NCBI GenBank assembly: GCA_037176905.1
Contig: JBBBWG010003070.1
Location: 1 to 32,051 of the forward strand
Length of the DNA stretch: 32,051 nt
Direction: 5' to 3'
DNA from: Azolla pinnata
Lineage: Eukaryota; Streptophyta; Polypodiopsida; Salviniales; Salviniaceae
This document shows, piece by piece, positions 19,157 through 28,800 of the stretch (positions within the stretch are counted from its first letter, which is position 1; every line of letters starts with the position of its first letter). A model generated the notes under the pieces. That model was not told the origin of the DNA. It was given only the letters and a program-made list of their open reading frames with translations, and searched no databases. Made by a program: the position numbers and the translations under genes.

Positions 19157-20144
19157 GCAGCTTATGTGAGATTATACAACATTCTTTGTACGTTCATGTG
19201 TCGATATTCCAGTAAAAGATATGGTCAGCACAAGATGGTTCTCGTATCTCACCCGTGGTTCTCAACTATGAATAGATATCATTGTCTGGTATATTGAGGA
19301 GCATCTTGAGTTAATTTTGTCTCTCATTTTCTTGAAGAATGCAAAGCTATGGCAACAAAGCTATGGCAAGAGGTCGTGCCTTTATGTATTTCCTATGTCC
19401 TTAATCTGTTTAGTTCATCAACAGTTTTGGAAGGCTTTCTAAGAGCACTGCATTTGGCATAACATATCAATTGCCAAACCAAATTCACAATCAATGCCAT
19501 TTGCATCAACATGAGACTCTTGAAATAAGTTTCTTTCACTGCCCTATACTTCCCAATCTTGTTCCAAGACATGGATTAAGGTTTCACCATGTTCCATTCA
19601 GCTGGAAACAGTTTAAGCTTCTTCAGAAGCACAAGCCACAGCAACCACGTTGGCAACCATGAAATGCTTTCTGTGCATACATATCCAAACCCTAAATCCT
19701 TTCACCACAATCTAGTTCAAACGCTAAACCCTAATACTCATCGACTGCTTTCTGGTATCCAACTTCACCACGACTGGGGCATACCCATCTTTGTCATGGT
19801 TGCATCAACATACATGCATCTCTTAATCTTTATCAGAGAATCCAGTATCAGCCACAATCTTTTCGGCTGCAAGAATGAAGCTCTGATGACAGTGAATTCT
19901 GCAATGGGAGCATTCCCGCAGAGAAAACACATAGCGCATCAGCAGCTTATTCGCCTTTTGCAGCCATGATCCATCCATTTCATCCATGTCTTTATATCCA
20001 TGGTCCCTCTATCTACATCTCTGTTACTACCAGAGATTCGGGGACAGGCTGGTGGTGCATCCAAGAAACCATGGCATTTATTCTGATTGGTTTCAAATAT
20101 ACCTCAGTTTATTCCAGCTCTACCGACTGTGAGGCTCCTAGGGT
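19157..20144. other. Intergenic region upstream of PPR4
   Basis: About 1 kb without recognisable coding sequence. An ATG-started open frame (19589-19969) has no family features and spans the telo-box pair, so I consider it noncoding. The likely PPR4 promoter or leader lies here. Confidence 0.55.
19687..19733 (+). promoter_or_regulatory. Pair of telo-boxes (AAACCCTA) upstream of PPR4
   Basis: Two exact AAACCCTA motifs at 19687-19694 and 19726-19733, about 410-460 nt before the PPR4 ATG. Telo-boxes are known promoter elements of plant translation-related and housekeeping genes, bound by telomere-repeat-binding factors. Their role here is inferred from the motif only. Confidence 0.4.
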
Positions 20145-22766
20145 ATGTTGGCTTTCAGCCGACAAACCGGTAGGGAGATTACATATGCCCAGAGCTCAGC
20201 AACATTGAGCGGAGCTTCAGCTTCAACATATCACAGCCATAGCCATGGAACCGAAGAAGAAGAAGAGAATAAACTTTCTTGCCACTTGCGTCAGTGCAGT
20301 AAATCCATGGACCTCAGTGGAGGCAGGCTCCTCCACCACCACCTCATCTTTTGTGGCCTGGAAGCAGATATGTTCTTATCAAATCTTGTTCTGCAAATGT
20401 ATGGGAAGTGTAAAGTTGTGTCGGATGCAATCTCTGTCTTCTGGGGGATGCACTGCCGTGATGTATTCACATGGACATTCATCATCTCTGCTTACAGGCA
20501 TGCAGGGCACGACGATGATGCCGAGCTTCTATTTCATCGGATGCATCTCGAGGCCATGGCCCCGAGCAAGTTCACTGTCATGGAAATCCTCGGTGTATCT
20601 GCTAATGGCCTCTCTGCCGTTATAGGGAAAAGGGTACATTCATGTATTGGTGCAAATTCTGACCTTGTCACATTGAATGCCCTCATAAATCACTATGGGA
20701 AATCACGCAATGTTGAGGCTGCAGAAAGGGTTTTCGACGGCATGGAAGAACGAGATGTTGTAACTTGGAATACAATGCTCACCATGTATAATCAACTTGA
20801 TGCAGAGAGCGCCATAACATTCCAATGCTTTCAGTGCATGCTCCAAGAGGATGTGATCCCAAATAAGGTGACCTATTCTTGTGTAAGTGATGCATGTGTA
20901 CGGGCATCTGCATCAACGGAGGCCACGAAAATTCATGCTGTTATTGTTGGCAGTGGGTTGAATAGTGATGTAAATATCTGCAACACTCTTATTTGTATGT
21001 ATGCAAAGTGTGATAAAAACCTCATCAATGCTTCATCCGTTTTTCATGCAATGACAGTGCATGATGTTATTTCATGGACATCTTTGATTGCCGCATCTGC
21101 CCAACAGAGCCTGGGTGATCTTGCCCTTATGCTGTTCGGACGCATGCAGATGGAATCAGAGCTGCCAAACAATATCACATTTCTTAATGTAATTAACGCA
21201 TGTGCCAATAACCTGTTGGAGCAAGGCAGACGTCTTCATGCCCGGGTGGGGGGAAGCTCATACGAAATGGATGTGACGGTTGGGAATTCACTCATTTATA
21301 TGTATGGAAAATGTGGAAACACGGTGAATGCGAGAAATACATTTGATAAGATGCATAGTAAGGATAGAATATCATGGAATTCGATCATTTCTGCTTATGC
21401 TCAACAGGGGCATACCAAAGAAGCATTAGGAATGTTCCGAGAGATGCATGAGGATGGAATGAACCCAGATAGGGCAACCATTGTCACTGTTCTTGAGGCA
21501 TGCTCCCATGAATCAGCTGTGAATAAAGGCAAACAGTTGCATTCCCATATTAAGAATAGCTTTTTGGAGGTAGATAGTGTGATTGGGACTGCCCTGGTCA
21601 ATTTCTACGGCAAGTGTGGCAGTTTGCAGGACGCACAAGAAGTGTTTGGAAATGCAACAAATTCTAGTGTTGTTCTTTGGACAGCCATGGCCTCAGCATA
21701 TGTCCAGCATCGTAGATATGATTGTGCTATCCAGTTCTTTGAGCAGATGAAACAAGAGGGAATTGTTCCAGACAAGTTAGCTTTCTCTACGATTCTTTCT
21801 GCTTGTCTTGGACAGGGAGCATTGCTGTTAGGAAAGCGGTTCCATACGTGCATCCTGGGCTCTTCTTTCAAGTCAGAAGTAACTATTGACAATGCCTTGA
21901 TGAGTATGTATGGGAGGTGTGGGAGCCTAATTGAAGCAGGGACTATATTCAAGGAAATGATGAATCCAACTGTGGTGTCCTGGACTGCTATAATGAGCGC
22001 GTGTAACCAAAGTGGAAAACCCAAACAAGCTTTTCACTATTATGAGAAAATGGTGTTAGATGGTATTAGGCCAAACAAAATGACATTTGCAACTCTTCTT
22101 GATGCATGTGCTAGCCTGGCAGCTTTAACTGAAGGCAATAACTTCTATAAGCAATTACTGATCGATGGGATTGATCCTGATGTCATTCTTGCAACAGCTC
22201 TTATTAATTTATACAGTAGGTGCGGATGCATTGAAGATGCACGGAGAGTCTTTGACAGAATGCCCAAACAAAATGTGGCATCTTGGAACTGCATAATTGC
22301 AGCTTATCACCGACAGGGAGATGTAAATCAGGTTCACAATTTGTTCAAACTAATGCAGAAGGAGAAAATAAGGCCAGATGAGATCACTTTTTTGTCTATC
22401 GTCTCATCTTTCAGCCATGCTGGGCTTGTTGACGAGGCCTACAATTATTTGAACTCTATGGTTCACAACCACGGCCTTACACCGACAGTAGAACACTATA
22501 ACTGTATGATTGATTTACTTGGGCGAGCTGGATGCCTCGACCAGGTTGAAGAGATGCTTGTGGGATCACCATTTGAGGCAACATTACATTCTTGCATGAG
22601 CTCATTAAATGCCTGCAGAGTCCATTTAGATGTGGAACGAGGGAAACGAGTTATGGAAAGCATAACAAAATTCACCCCTGCAAATAATGCCTCTAAAGTT
22701 CTTATGTCAAACATCTACGCTGCCGCTAACCAGTTCCAAGAGGCATCATTGTCGAGGGCAGCTTAA
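20145..22766 (+). CDS. PLS-class pentatricopeptide repeat protein (PPR4), E region truncated
   Basis: An intronless 873-residue frame from an ATG. The repeats belong to a different subfamily from the other four PPR genes: L motifs read GRLLHHHLIFCGL or GKQLHSHIKNS, helices LVNFYGKCG or LISMYAKCD, and S motifs RISWNSIISAYAQQG. About seven P-L-S triplets cover residues 60-780. The C-terminal region has HNHGLTPTVEHYNCMIDLLGRAG, as in canonical PLS proteins (split here: HNHGLTPTVEHYNCM and IDLLGRAG). An E1-like motif follows, with LNACRVHLDVERGKR and LMSNIYAAANQFQEAS, and then the frame ends in TAA. The expected continuation of E2 lies in another frame downstream. No DYW is present. Its function would be organellar RNA binding with an editing partner in trans; the target is unknown. 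Confidence 0.88.
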   Translation: MLAFSRQTGREITYAQSSATLSGASASTYHSHSHGTEEEEENKLSCHLRQCSKSMDLSGGRLLHHHLIFCGLEADMFLSNLVLQMYGKCKVVSDAISVFWGMHCRDVFTWTFIISAYRHAGHDDDAELLFHRMHLEAMAPSKFTVMEILGVSANGLSAVIGKRVHSCIGANSDLVTLNALINHYGKSRNVEAAERVFDGMEERDVVTWNTMLTMYNQLDAESAITFQCFQCMLQEDVIPNKVTYSCVSDACVRASASTEATKIHAVIVGSGLNSDVNICNTLICMYAKCDKNLINASSVFHAMTVHDVISWTSLIAASAQQSLGDLALMLFGRMQMESELPNNITFLNVINACANNLLEQGRRLHARVGGSSYEMDVTVGNSLIYMYGKCGNTVNARNTFDKMHSKDRISWNSIISAYAQQGHTKEALGMFREMHEDGMNPDRATIVTVLEACSHESAVNKGKQLHSHIKNSFLEVDSVIGTALVNFYGKCGSLQDAQEVFGNATNSSVVLWTAMASAYVQHRRYDCAIQFFEQMKQEGIVPDKLAFSTILSACLGQGALLLGKRFHTCILGSSFKSEVTIDNALMSMYGRCGSLIEAGTIFKEMMNPTVVSWTAIMSACNQSGKPKQAFHYYEKMVLDGIRPNKMTFATLLDACASLAALTEGNNFYKQLLIDGIDPDVILATALINLYSRCGCIEDARRVFDRMPKQNVASWNCIIAAYHRQGDVNQVHNLFKLMQKEKIRPDEITFLSIVSSFSHAGLVDEAYNYLNSMVHNHGLTPTVEHYNCMIDLLGRAGCLDQVEEMLVGSPFEATLHSCMSSLNACRVHLDVERGKRVMESITKFTPANNASKVLMSNIYAAANQFQEASLSRAA

Positions 22767-22842
22767 AAGAAGCGGCTTTAGCAAAAAGCTCCAAGCAATG
22801 TCGATGATCATTATAAAGTCTGGTGAATGCAACAGTAAATAG
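22767..22842 (+). pseudogene. Out-of-frame remnant of the PPR4 E2 motif
   Basis: Reading one base ahead of the PPR4 frame from about 22753 gives RGQLKRSGFSKK, then about 18 more codons to a TAG at 22840. This matches the usual E-motif pattern of an Arg, a Met/Leu-Lys pair and a Gly-x-x-Lys-Lys segment right after SNIYAAAN. A one-base insertion or two-base deletion near 22752-22757 would explain it. Confidence 0.5.
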
Positions 22843-23371
22843 CAGCATGATCATGATCAGCTACAGCATAAAGCAACAGAAACAATCAGGGTTGTAGCTG
22901 CAATTGATGAGTTTGCCGTCATACTCTCTTTCTCAAGACATTTTATCTTCCAAGTCTCAAGAGAGAACCCAACAGTACCTGTGGACACATCTCATATTAG
23001 TATGAGACATGAGTGAAAGGAACATGCACAGGCATCGGGCATCGGGCTTCTGTTAGTACAGCTGTCATGGATTTTTCTCCAGGTTACTTCAAGGTTTGAT
23101 TTCATTGTTTGCTGAAGGCTTTCCCTGGTGAACATATCTACCTTTTACTCGGACACCATCAAACGTTGGCCCCATTTTGAGAAGATATCCACCGTGTTTA
23201 TAGAGCCTTAACACCATTTTGACAAATACCCATATATTGTCACATGTGTTTTGAAGGATTCCTGCTTTTGATGCTCAAGTTCAGCACACTGTACATCTCA
23301 AAATGTCAGTTTCATGTGCTGTGGACAATCGTAAGCCAATCAGTCTCTTCAAGGATGACTATGGAATGTAT
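22843..23371. other. Intergenic region between convergent PPR4 and PPR5
   Basis: About 530 nt between the 3' ends of two convergent PPR genes. It presumably holds both 3' UTRs. No ORF or structured element is recognised apart from a small GCATCGG direct repeat near 23032-23046. Confidence 0.6.
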
Positions 23372-25165
23372 CTACTTTGTCGAATTGTATAATTTTGTGA
23401 TATATTGGCTATGAGTTGTAATTTTAGCAGTTTCACAACCATTTTCTATCATATTAGTCCAAACATACACATTATCAAAGGCCAGCTTCCCAAGCTTGAC
23501 ATTACCCCACTCCCGAGAAGCATTCAAGACAGCAACCCATGCTGGAAGATAACACGGAAATGGCATTGTCTTGATAACTGCCATCGCCTCATTGAAATAC
23601 CCTGTTCGGCTAAAAAGATTCACCATACACATAAAATGCTCAAGTGCTGGACTAATGCCATAGCTTGAACTCATCAGTTCGAAAAATAATTGGCCTTCGT
23701 TTATTAAACCTGCATCATTACATGAACTAAGTAATACAACAAATGTCACTGCATTGGGTCTGAGACCTTTTATGACCATTTTGTAAAATAGCTTGAAAAC
23801 AACATCATGCTCTCCCAGTTGAGCATACCCAGCCATGAGAGAAGTCCAAGATACTACATTGTGAATGGGGAGCTCGTCAAACACTTGTTGTGCCTTGGTG
23901 AGCACACCACATTTTGCATACATGTCTATTAGCGCGCTGCCAAGAACAACCGACTTTTTCAAGAACTTCCCTCTAGTTATCTCACCGTGAATTTCTTCGC
24001 CTTTATGAACTGCTCCCAAGCTACCACAGGCTTTCAGAATGCATGCAAATGTCACGCCGTTAGGCAGGAGACCTTCAAGAGATAACAGTTCATAACATCT
24101 CAACGCTTCATCACCATGTCCATGATCTGCATACCCTAGCATAAGTGCAGTCCATGACACGATATCACGCTCACAAAGCTGATCAAACATTTTCTGCGCC
24201 GTCGTGAGTTCACCACATCGTGCATACATATCTACTAATGCACTACCAAAGGTGCTATTTCCGTCTTTTGTGCGAATAATGGCATGTATTTCTCTACCCT
24301 TCGCTATCGATCTCATCTTACCGCATGCTTTCAACGCAGAAACAAGCGTCATGGAATTAGGAGAGAGGCCCTCAAGCCACATTCGTTGCAGAGACATGAT
24401 TGCTTCTCTATCTTTCCCATGTTGAGTATACCCCCCTATCAGGGCAGTCCAGGATACCACATCCTGAAGAGAGAGATCTGCAAAGGCTTGCTGTGCCTTT
24501 GCAATATCACCACATTTGGCATACATGTCAATCAATGCAGTCCCCAGTACATTATTGCTTCTGAATGATCCCTTTCTCATCATTGTGGCATGCACTTGGG
24601 TGCCCTTTTGAAGTGCTCCCATGCTACCACAAGCTTGCAAAACACATGCAAATGTCGCTTCATTTGGACAGAGGCCCTCGTACTGCATTTGATGAAAGCA
24701 TCGAAATGCGTCTTCACCAAAATCATGTTGGGCATAACCGGATATTAAAGCCGTCCAACTGACCACGTCTCGTGTGGGAAGACAATCCGACACCTGCTTT
24801 GCTGTTGCAACTTCACCACATTTGGCATACATGTCAACCAATGCAGTATCAAGCATACAGCACTTTCCCAACATCCCTTCTCGCTCGATGTGAGCATGCA
24901 CTTCCTTGCCTTTAGAAACCATTCCCATAGAGCTGCAAGCTTGCAATACGCAAGAAAATGTGATTTCATTCGGGCAAATACCCTCAAACTGCATTAGTTC
25001 GAAGCAACCAAGTGCTTTCCCAGCATGGCCATGACGCCCATATCCGGCTATCAATGCCGTCCATGAGATCACATCCCTAAGCGGAAGCTCATCGAATGTT
25101 TCTTGGGCCCTGGAGAGTGCACCACATTTGGCATACATGTGGATTAAAGATCTGCTTGCGAACAT
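23372..25165 (-). CDS. PLS-class pentatricopeptide repeat protein (PPR5), N-terminally truncated
   Basis: A 597-residue frame from the first ATG (25165); a TTG four codons earlier is not a plausible start. The protein opens inside the first repeat (MFASRSLIHMYAKCG), so it lacks the L motif that normally precedes this helix. That motif is present upstream in another frame (see the relic at 25179-25292). Five P-L-S triplets follow, with S motifs VISWTALIAGY, VVSWTALISGY, VVSWTALIGGY, IVSWTALMLGY and VVSWTSLMAGY. The end reads VLNASREWGNVKLGKLAFDN and then a roughly 33-residue tail with no family resemblance. Another frame there reads CLD and stops, so the tail probably reflects a frameshift. 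No DYW domain. It is on the opposite strand to the other PPR genes. It may be a pseudogene in progress, or have an unrecognised 5' exon. Confidence 0.72.
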   Translation of the reverse strand: MFASRSLIHMYAKCGALSRAQETFDELPLRDVISWTALIAGYGRHGHAGKALGCFELMQFEGICPNEITFSCVLQACSSMGMVSKGKEVHAHIEREGMLGKCCMLDTALVDMYAKCGEVATAKQVSDCLPTRDVVSWTALISGYAQHDFGEDAFRCFHQMQYEGLCPNEATFACVLQACGSMGALQKGTQVHATMMRKGSFRSNNVLGTALIDMYAKCGDIAKAQQAFADLSLQDVVSWTALIGGYTQHGKDREAIMSLQRMWLEGLSPNSMTLVSALKACGKMRSIAKGREIHAIIRTKDGNSTFGSALVDMYARCGELTTAQKMFDQLCERDIVSWTALMLGYADHGHGDEALRCYELLSLEGLLPNGVTFACILKACGSLGAVHKGEEIHGEITRGKFLKKSVVLGSALIDMYAKCGVLTKAQQVFDELPIHNVVSWTSLMAGYAQLGEHDVVFKLFYKMVIKGLRPNAVTFVVLLSSCNDAGLINEGQLFFELMSSSYGISPALEHFMCMVNLFSRTGYFNEAMAVIKTMPFPCYLPAWVAVLNASREWGNVKLGKLAFDNVYVWTNMIENGCETAKITTHSQYITKLYNSTK

Positions 25166-25178
25166 GTTGCTTCTCAAA

Positions 25179-25292
25179 AGCTAACCCTCTTTTGATAACA
25201 GCCTCATGGATTCTGATGCCTTCAATGAGATCCTTCCTCTTGGTGCAAAGGCTAGGGTTTCTGAATGCTTTCTGAATGCAAAAAACATCATG
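25179..25292 (-). pseudogene. Out-of-frame first L motif of PPR5
   Basis: After an in-frame TAG (25293-25295), this frame encodes about 38 codons that include CTKRKDLIEGIRIHEAVIKR. That corresponds closely to GHRKDLIEGFRIHSHAIEMG of PPR3. It runs into the PPR5 frame across a T4 run (A4 on the plus strand, 25176-25179), where one extra base would explain the break. It contains no ATG, but TTTGCATTCAG upstream resembles a 3' splice site, so a 5' exon is possible. Confidence 0.6.
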
Positions 25293-25898
25293 CTATCTCA
25301 TATTTTCCTGCTCGTTATGGCCGCAACGAGGACTCCGAGTTCACGTACGTGTTGCAGGTTTCTAAGTAGATGGGTGGACTCTCATGTATAATGCAGACAC
25401 TGTAGAATAAAAATGGTTGTCACAAACAGTTAGATTCTTCATAAGGCATGACAATGCATCAGAGCACCGAAGCTCCGTGGATCCTTTTTGTCCTGCAATC
25501 TGCTCTATCAGAATTAATAATATTTCATCTATGCACTATAAACATGAGTGTAATAACAATGTCCGACAGAGTTCTTCCGTATGATTTCAGTGTAAGAGAA
25601 GTAGAACCATAGTTAATTTCTGAAAGTAACAAAATTCTCAATAACAGTGCTCAACTCCTGAAATGTTTTCTTTCCGCTATACATCCACTAGTATGCCATT
25701 AAGAAGGCAGGCATCGTTATTTTATTATGAAGTCAATGAGTTAGGGTAATCCATAGCCAGTTACGCCTTTCCCTGTAAAATTTTGTTCACCATATTTACA
25801 AGAAGCTCCATATTACAATGCGAACCTGATGTTGGTTGTGTCCATTACTATGCCTTTTTCCTCTCTTTTTGAACTTATTCTATATGTGTATCTACACC
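25293..25898. other. Intergenic region between PPR5 and NADP-ICDH
   Basis: About 600 nt containing the upstream region of PPR5 and the 3' flank of the dehydrogenase gene, both on the minus strand. AT-rich, with no recognisable gene. Confidence 0.6.
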
Positions 25899-28800
25899 TC
25901 AAAGTTTCGAGCTGATGACCAGCTGTCCTTTAAGAGCATCAGCAACTGCCTCTATAAATTCTTCTGTGTTCAAGTACTGGTCCCTTCTTACCCTGAAAAC
26001 CATGACCAAGTATAAGACTAAACCCAATGTCAACATAAAAACACTGCACAATTCCGAGCAGTATAACACATACTTAGGACCATGAATAAGTATTGCTAAA
26101 TCCTTTGTCATTTTGCCTCTTTCAACCGTCTCCACACAGGCCGCCTCCAACTTCAGCGCAAAATTAAGAAGTTCATCATTACCATCCAGCTTAGCCCTGC
26201 ATAGAGGATATAATGTTTGGGGTATATGCTACAAGCATGCCACAGCTGGAAAATGTATAACTCGAATCAGACCTATGTCCAAGGCCACGTGACCATGCAA
26301 AAATGGACGCAATACTATTTGTACTCGTCTCTCCTCCTTTTTCATGTACACGGAAGTGCCGCGTCACGGTACCATGAGCAGCTTCAGCTTCAATAGTTCT
26401 GCCATCAGGGCACATCTGCCAGTAGTGAAAGAATGTGGACATCACAAATAAATCATCAAGATAAGCATAATAATTAAATAAACGCAGGCGAATTGGACCA
26501 GAATGCCCCTGCAGATGAGAAATTTCGGTTTAAAAAATTCTTGATGCTCATCATATGAATAATATAGGAGATTTTCACATTGATACACGACTAACGTTTC
26601 TTAAACAAAGATAGCAAGACATCATGCCACTGATAATCAATTATAAAAGCACAGAACTTACGAGAACTGATGTCATCAAACCCAATGAACCAAAACCTGA
26701 AAAAGAAATTATCAACCAGAAGTTAATGCCAAACTTTCTGATAAGAAAAACCCAACTTCATTACAGTTTATGGTGAAGGAGTCTCACACCTTGAGCCAGA
26801 AAATCGCTTTGAACATCCCCATCATAATTCTTGCAAGCCCAGATATAACCTCCATCACTTTTGAGAGCATATGCAACCATATCATCGATCAGTCGATGTT
26901 CATACCTGTAACATAGAATTCCTTAAGCATGTAGTTCCAACAGGAAAAAATCAATTGTCAAAATAGTTCAAACCATATTCCTGCTGCTTCAAATTTTGTC
27001 TTCCAGTTCTTCTCATAGACGTCTTGAAAAATATCTTTAAATCTGTGGCAAGATGTCAAAGAATCAGCATATCAACTTCTGAGTTCTTGGAGCAGGAGTC
27101 ACATAAAACTGAATGACACACCTGCCATCATATTTCTTCAAAATTGTATTTTTTGTGCTTAAATACAGTGGCCAGGCCTTTTGGTAGGCCATGCTCATAG
27201 ATGATTCAGCAAAGGCACGGATAGACTGCAAGAACCAACATATTATTCATTAGAATCTCTCTTTTCCCTCTTTCATTTCTTTAGATCAAGCATATAATTC
27301 AAAGGAAGAAATTTCACTACAGAGGACAAAGATGAGTATATTCATTTGTCCAAAGCAATTTATATAAATTTTCCAGTTCTGTATTCTTAGTGTGCAAAAG
27401 ATGAGTGAATGAGTGGAATAGGGATCCGCTAAAATGGACTACATAAGATTTGCCAAAGAACGATATACCAATGTCCTTCAGAGGCCAAACAAACAAGAAA
27501 TTACATCCTAAATTTTTGCCGCCTCCTTGATACTGACAAACGAAAATAGTGTATAATTAGAAGAAGCACTAAAAGATTTCATTAGACAAGCCTGTGACAA
27601 TCATGATGTTGCACTGTTAACCTGAAACTCGTATGGATCTAGGGAACCCTCTATTCATACACACTAAGACACCATTACATTCATCCGCATGAAAAACTGT
27701 CTTATGAAACTAATTCTCAATTCTAAAAGAGAATCTGAAGAAAGCTTCTAAAAACAACTGGAACATTTTCACAACCACTGAACTCTAAGTATGCATGCAT
27801 GATTCTTATTTTCAACAAAATAGCATTGATAGATTCCTTGACCGAAAACTCCACACCTCATCTGTATTATACATTGCCAGTCCAACACCGCCAGCACCTT
27901 TGAATCGGAAAACTTCTTGCTCCACTGGCTCACTACCATTTTCAGGCACTGTTTGACCAGATGAATTACAGAGATATTAATCAAAATTATTGGCATTGAA
28001 TTATCAATGATGTGAGAGATGTCAAGACACAATCTGATGAGTAAACAAAAACTTCATTTAAGCATCAGAGGTCAGTACGACTAAGAGGGACATACGAAAA
28101 ACAAGCTTCAATGTTCCTGGGCCAGTAATCACCGTATCCGTAGCACGATATTGGTCCCCATAAGCATGCCTCCCAATACAAATAGGTTTTGTCCATCCTA
28201 AAAAAGAAAAAACACAACAGAATCATATTTCAGTAATTGTGTATCCACAAATAATAGGCTCACGGAAAACAATCCACAAATAATATGCTTGCCTGGAATC
28301 AATCTAGGAACATTTTTGCAGATTATAGGCTCACGGAAAACAGTCCCTGAAAATAATATGTTGATATATCAGTTATTACCACACATCATTTTCAACTTCC
28401 TTAAACTAAATAGGGGGGGGGAATACGAAACATATACCATTCAAAATATTTCTAATGGTTCCATTTGGACTCTTCCACATCTTTTTCAGACCAAACTCTT
28501 TTACACGGCTTTCATCTGAAAAGAATAAACTAATTATTATTAGCAATATTTATAAAGCATTGTGATAGAATATGCAGACATTCCACAGCTCACCAGGTGT
28601 GATTGTTGCACATTTAACAGCTACATTGTACCTGTGATGCATATGCATTGGTCAATGCAAGTAATCTAACCAGAACTTCTCATTAAAGCATTGAGCTTAA
28701 GAATTGTGTTTGGGTATTGCCTATGTGAGAAGGAGATGATGTAAATGAAAAACAGATGGGAATGTTTACAAAAATTATGGAAACTAAAAGATGACACATT

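Noticed and set aside
19589..19969. 126-codon open frame upstream of PPR4
   Set aside because: It starts with ATG but has no domain and spans telo-box promoter-like sequence; likely noncoding leader or promoter.
2425..25165. DYW deaminase domain in the PPR genes
   Set aside because: I looked for the HxE...CxxC zinc-binding pattern and the DYW ending after each repeat array and found neither; the arrays end in E-like or truncated tails.
26191..26445. 84-codon minus-strand open frame
   Set aside because: It is ICDH exon 13 read through into its flanking introns; the spliced model explains it.
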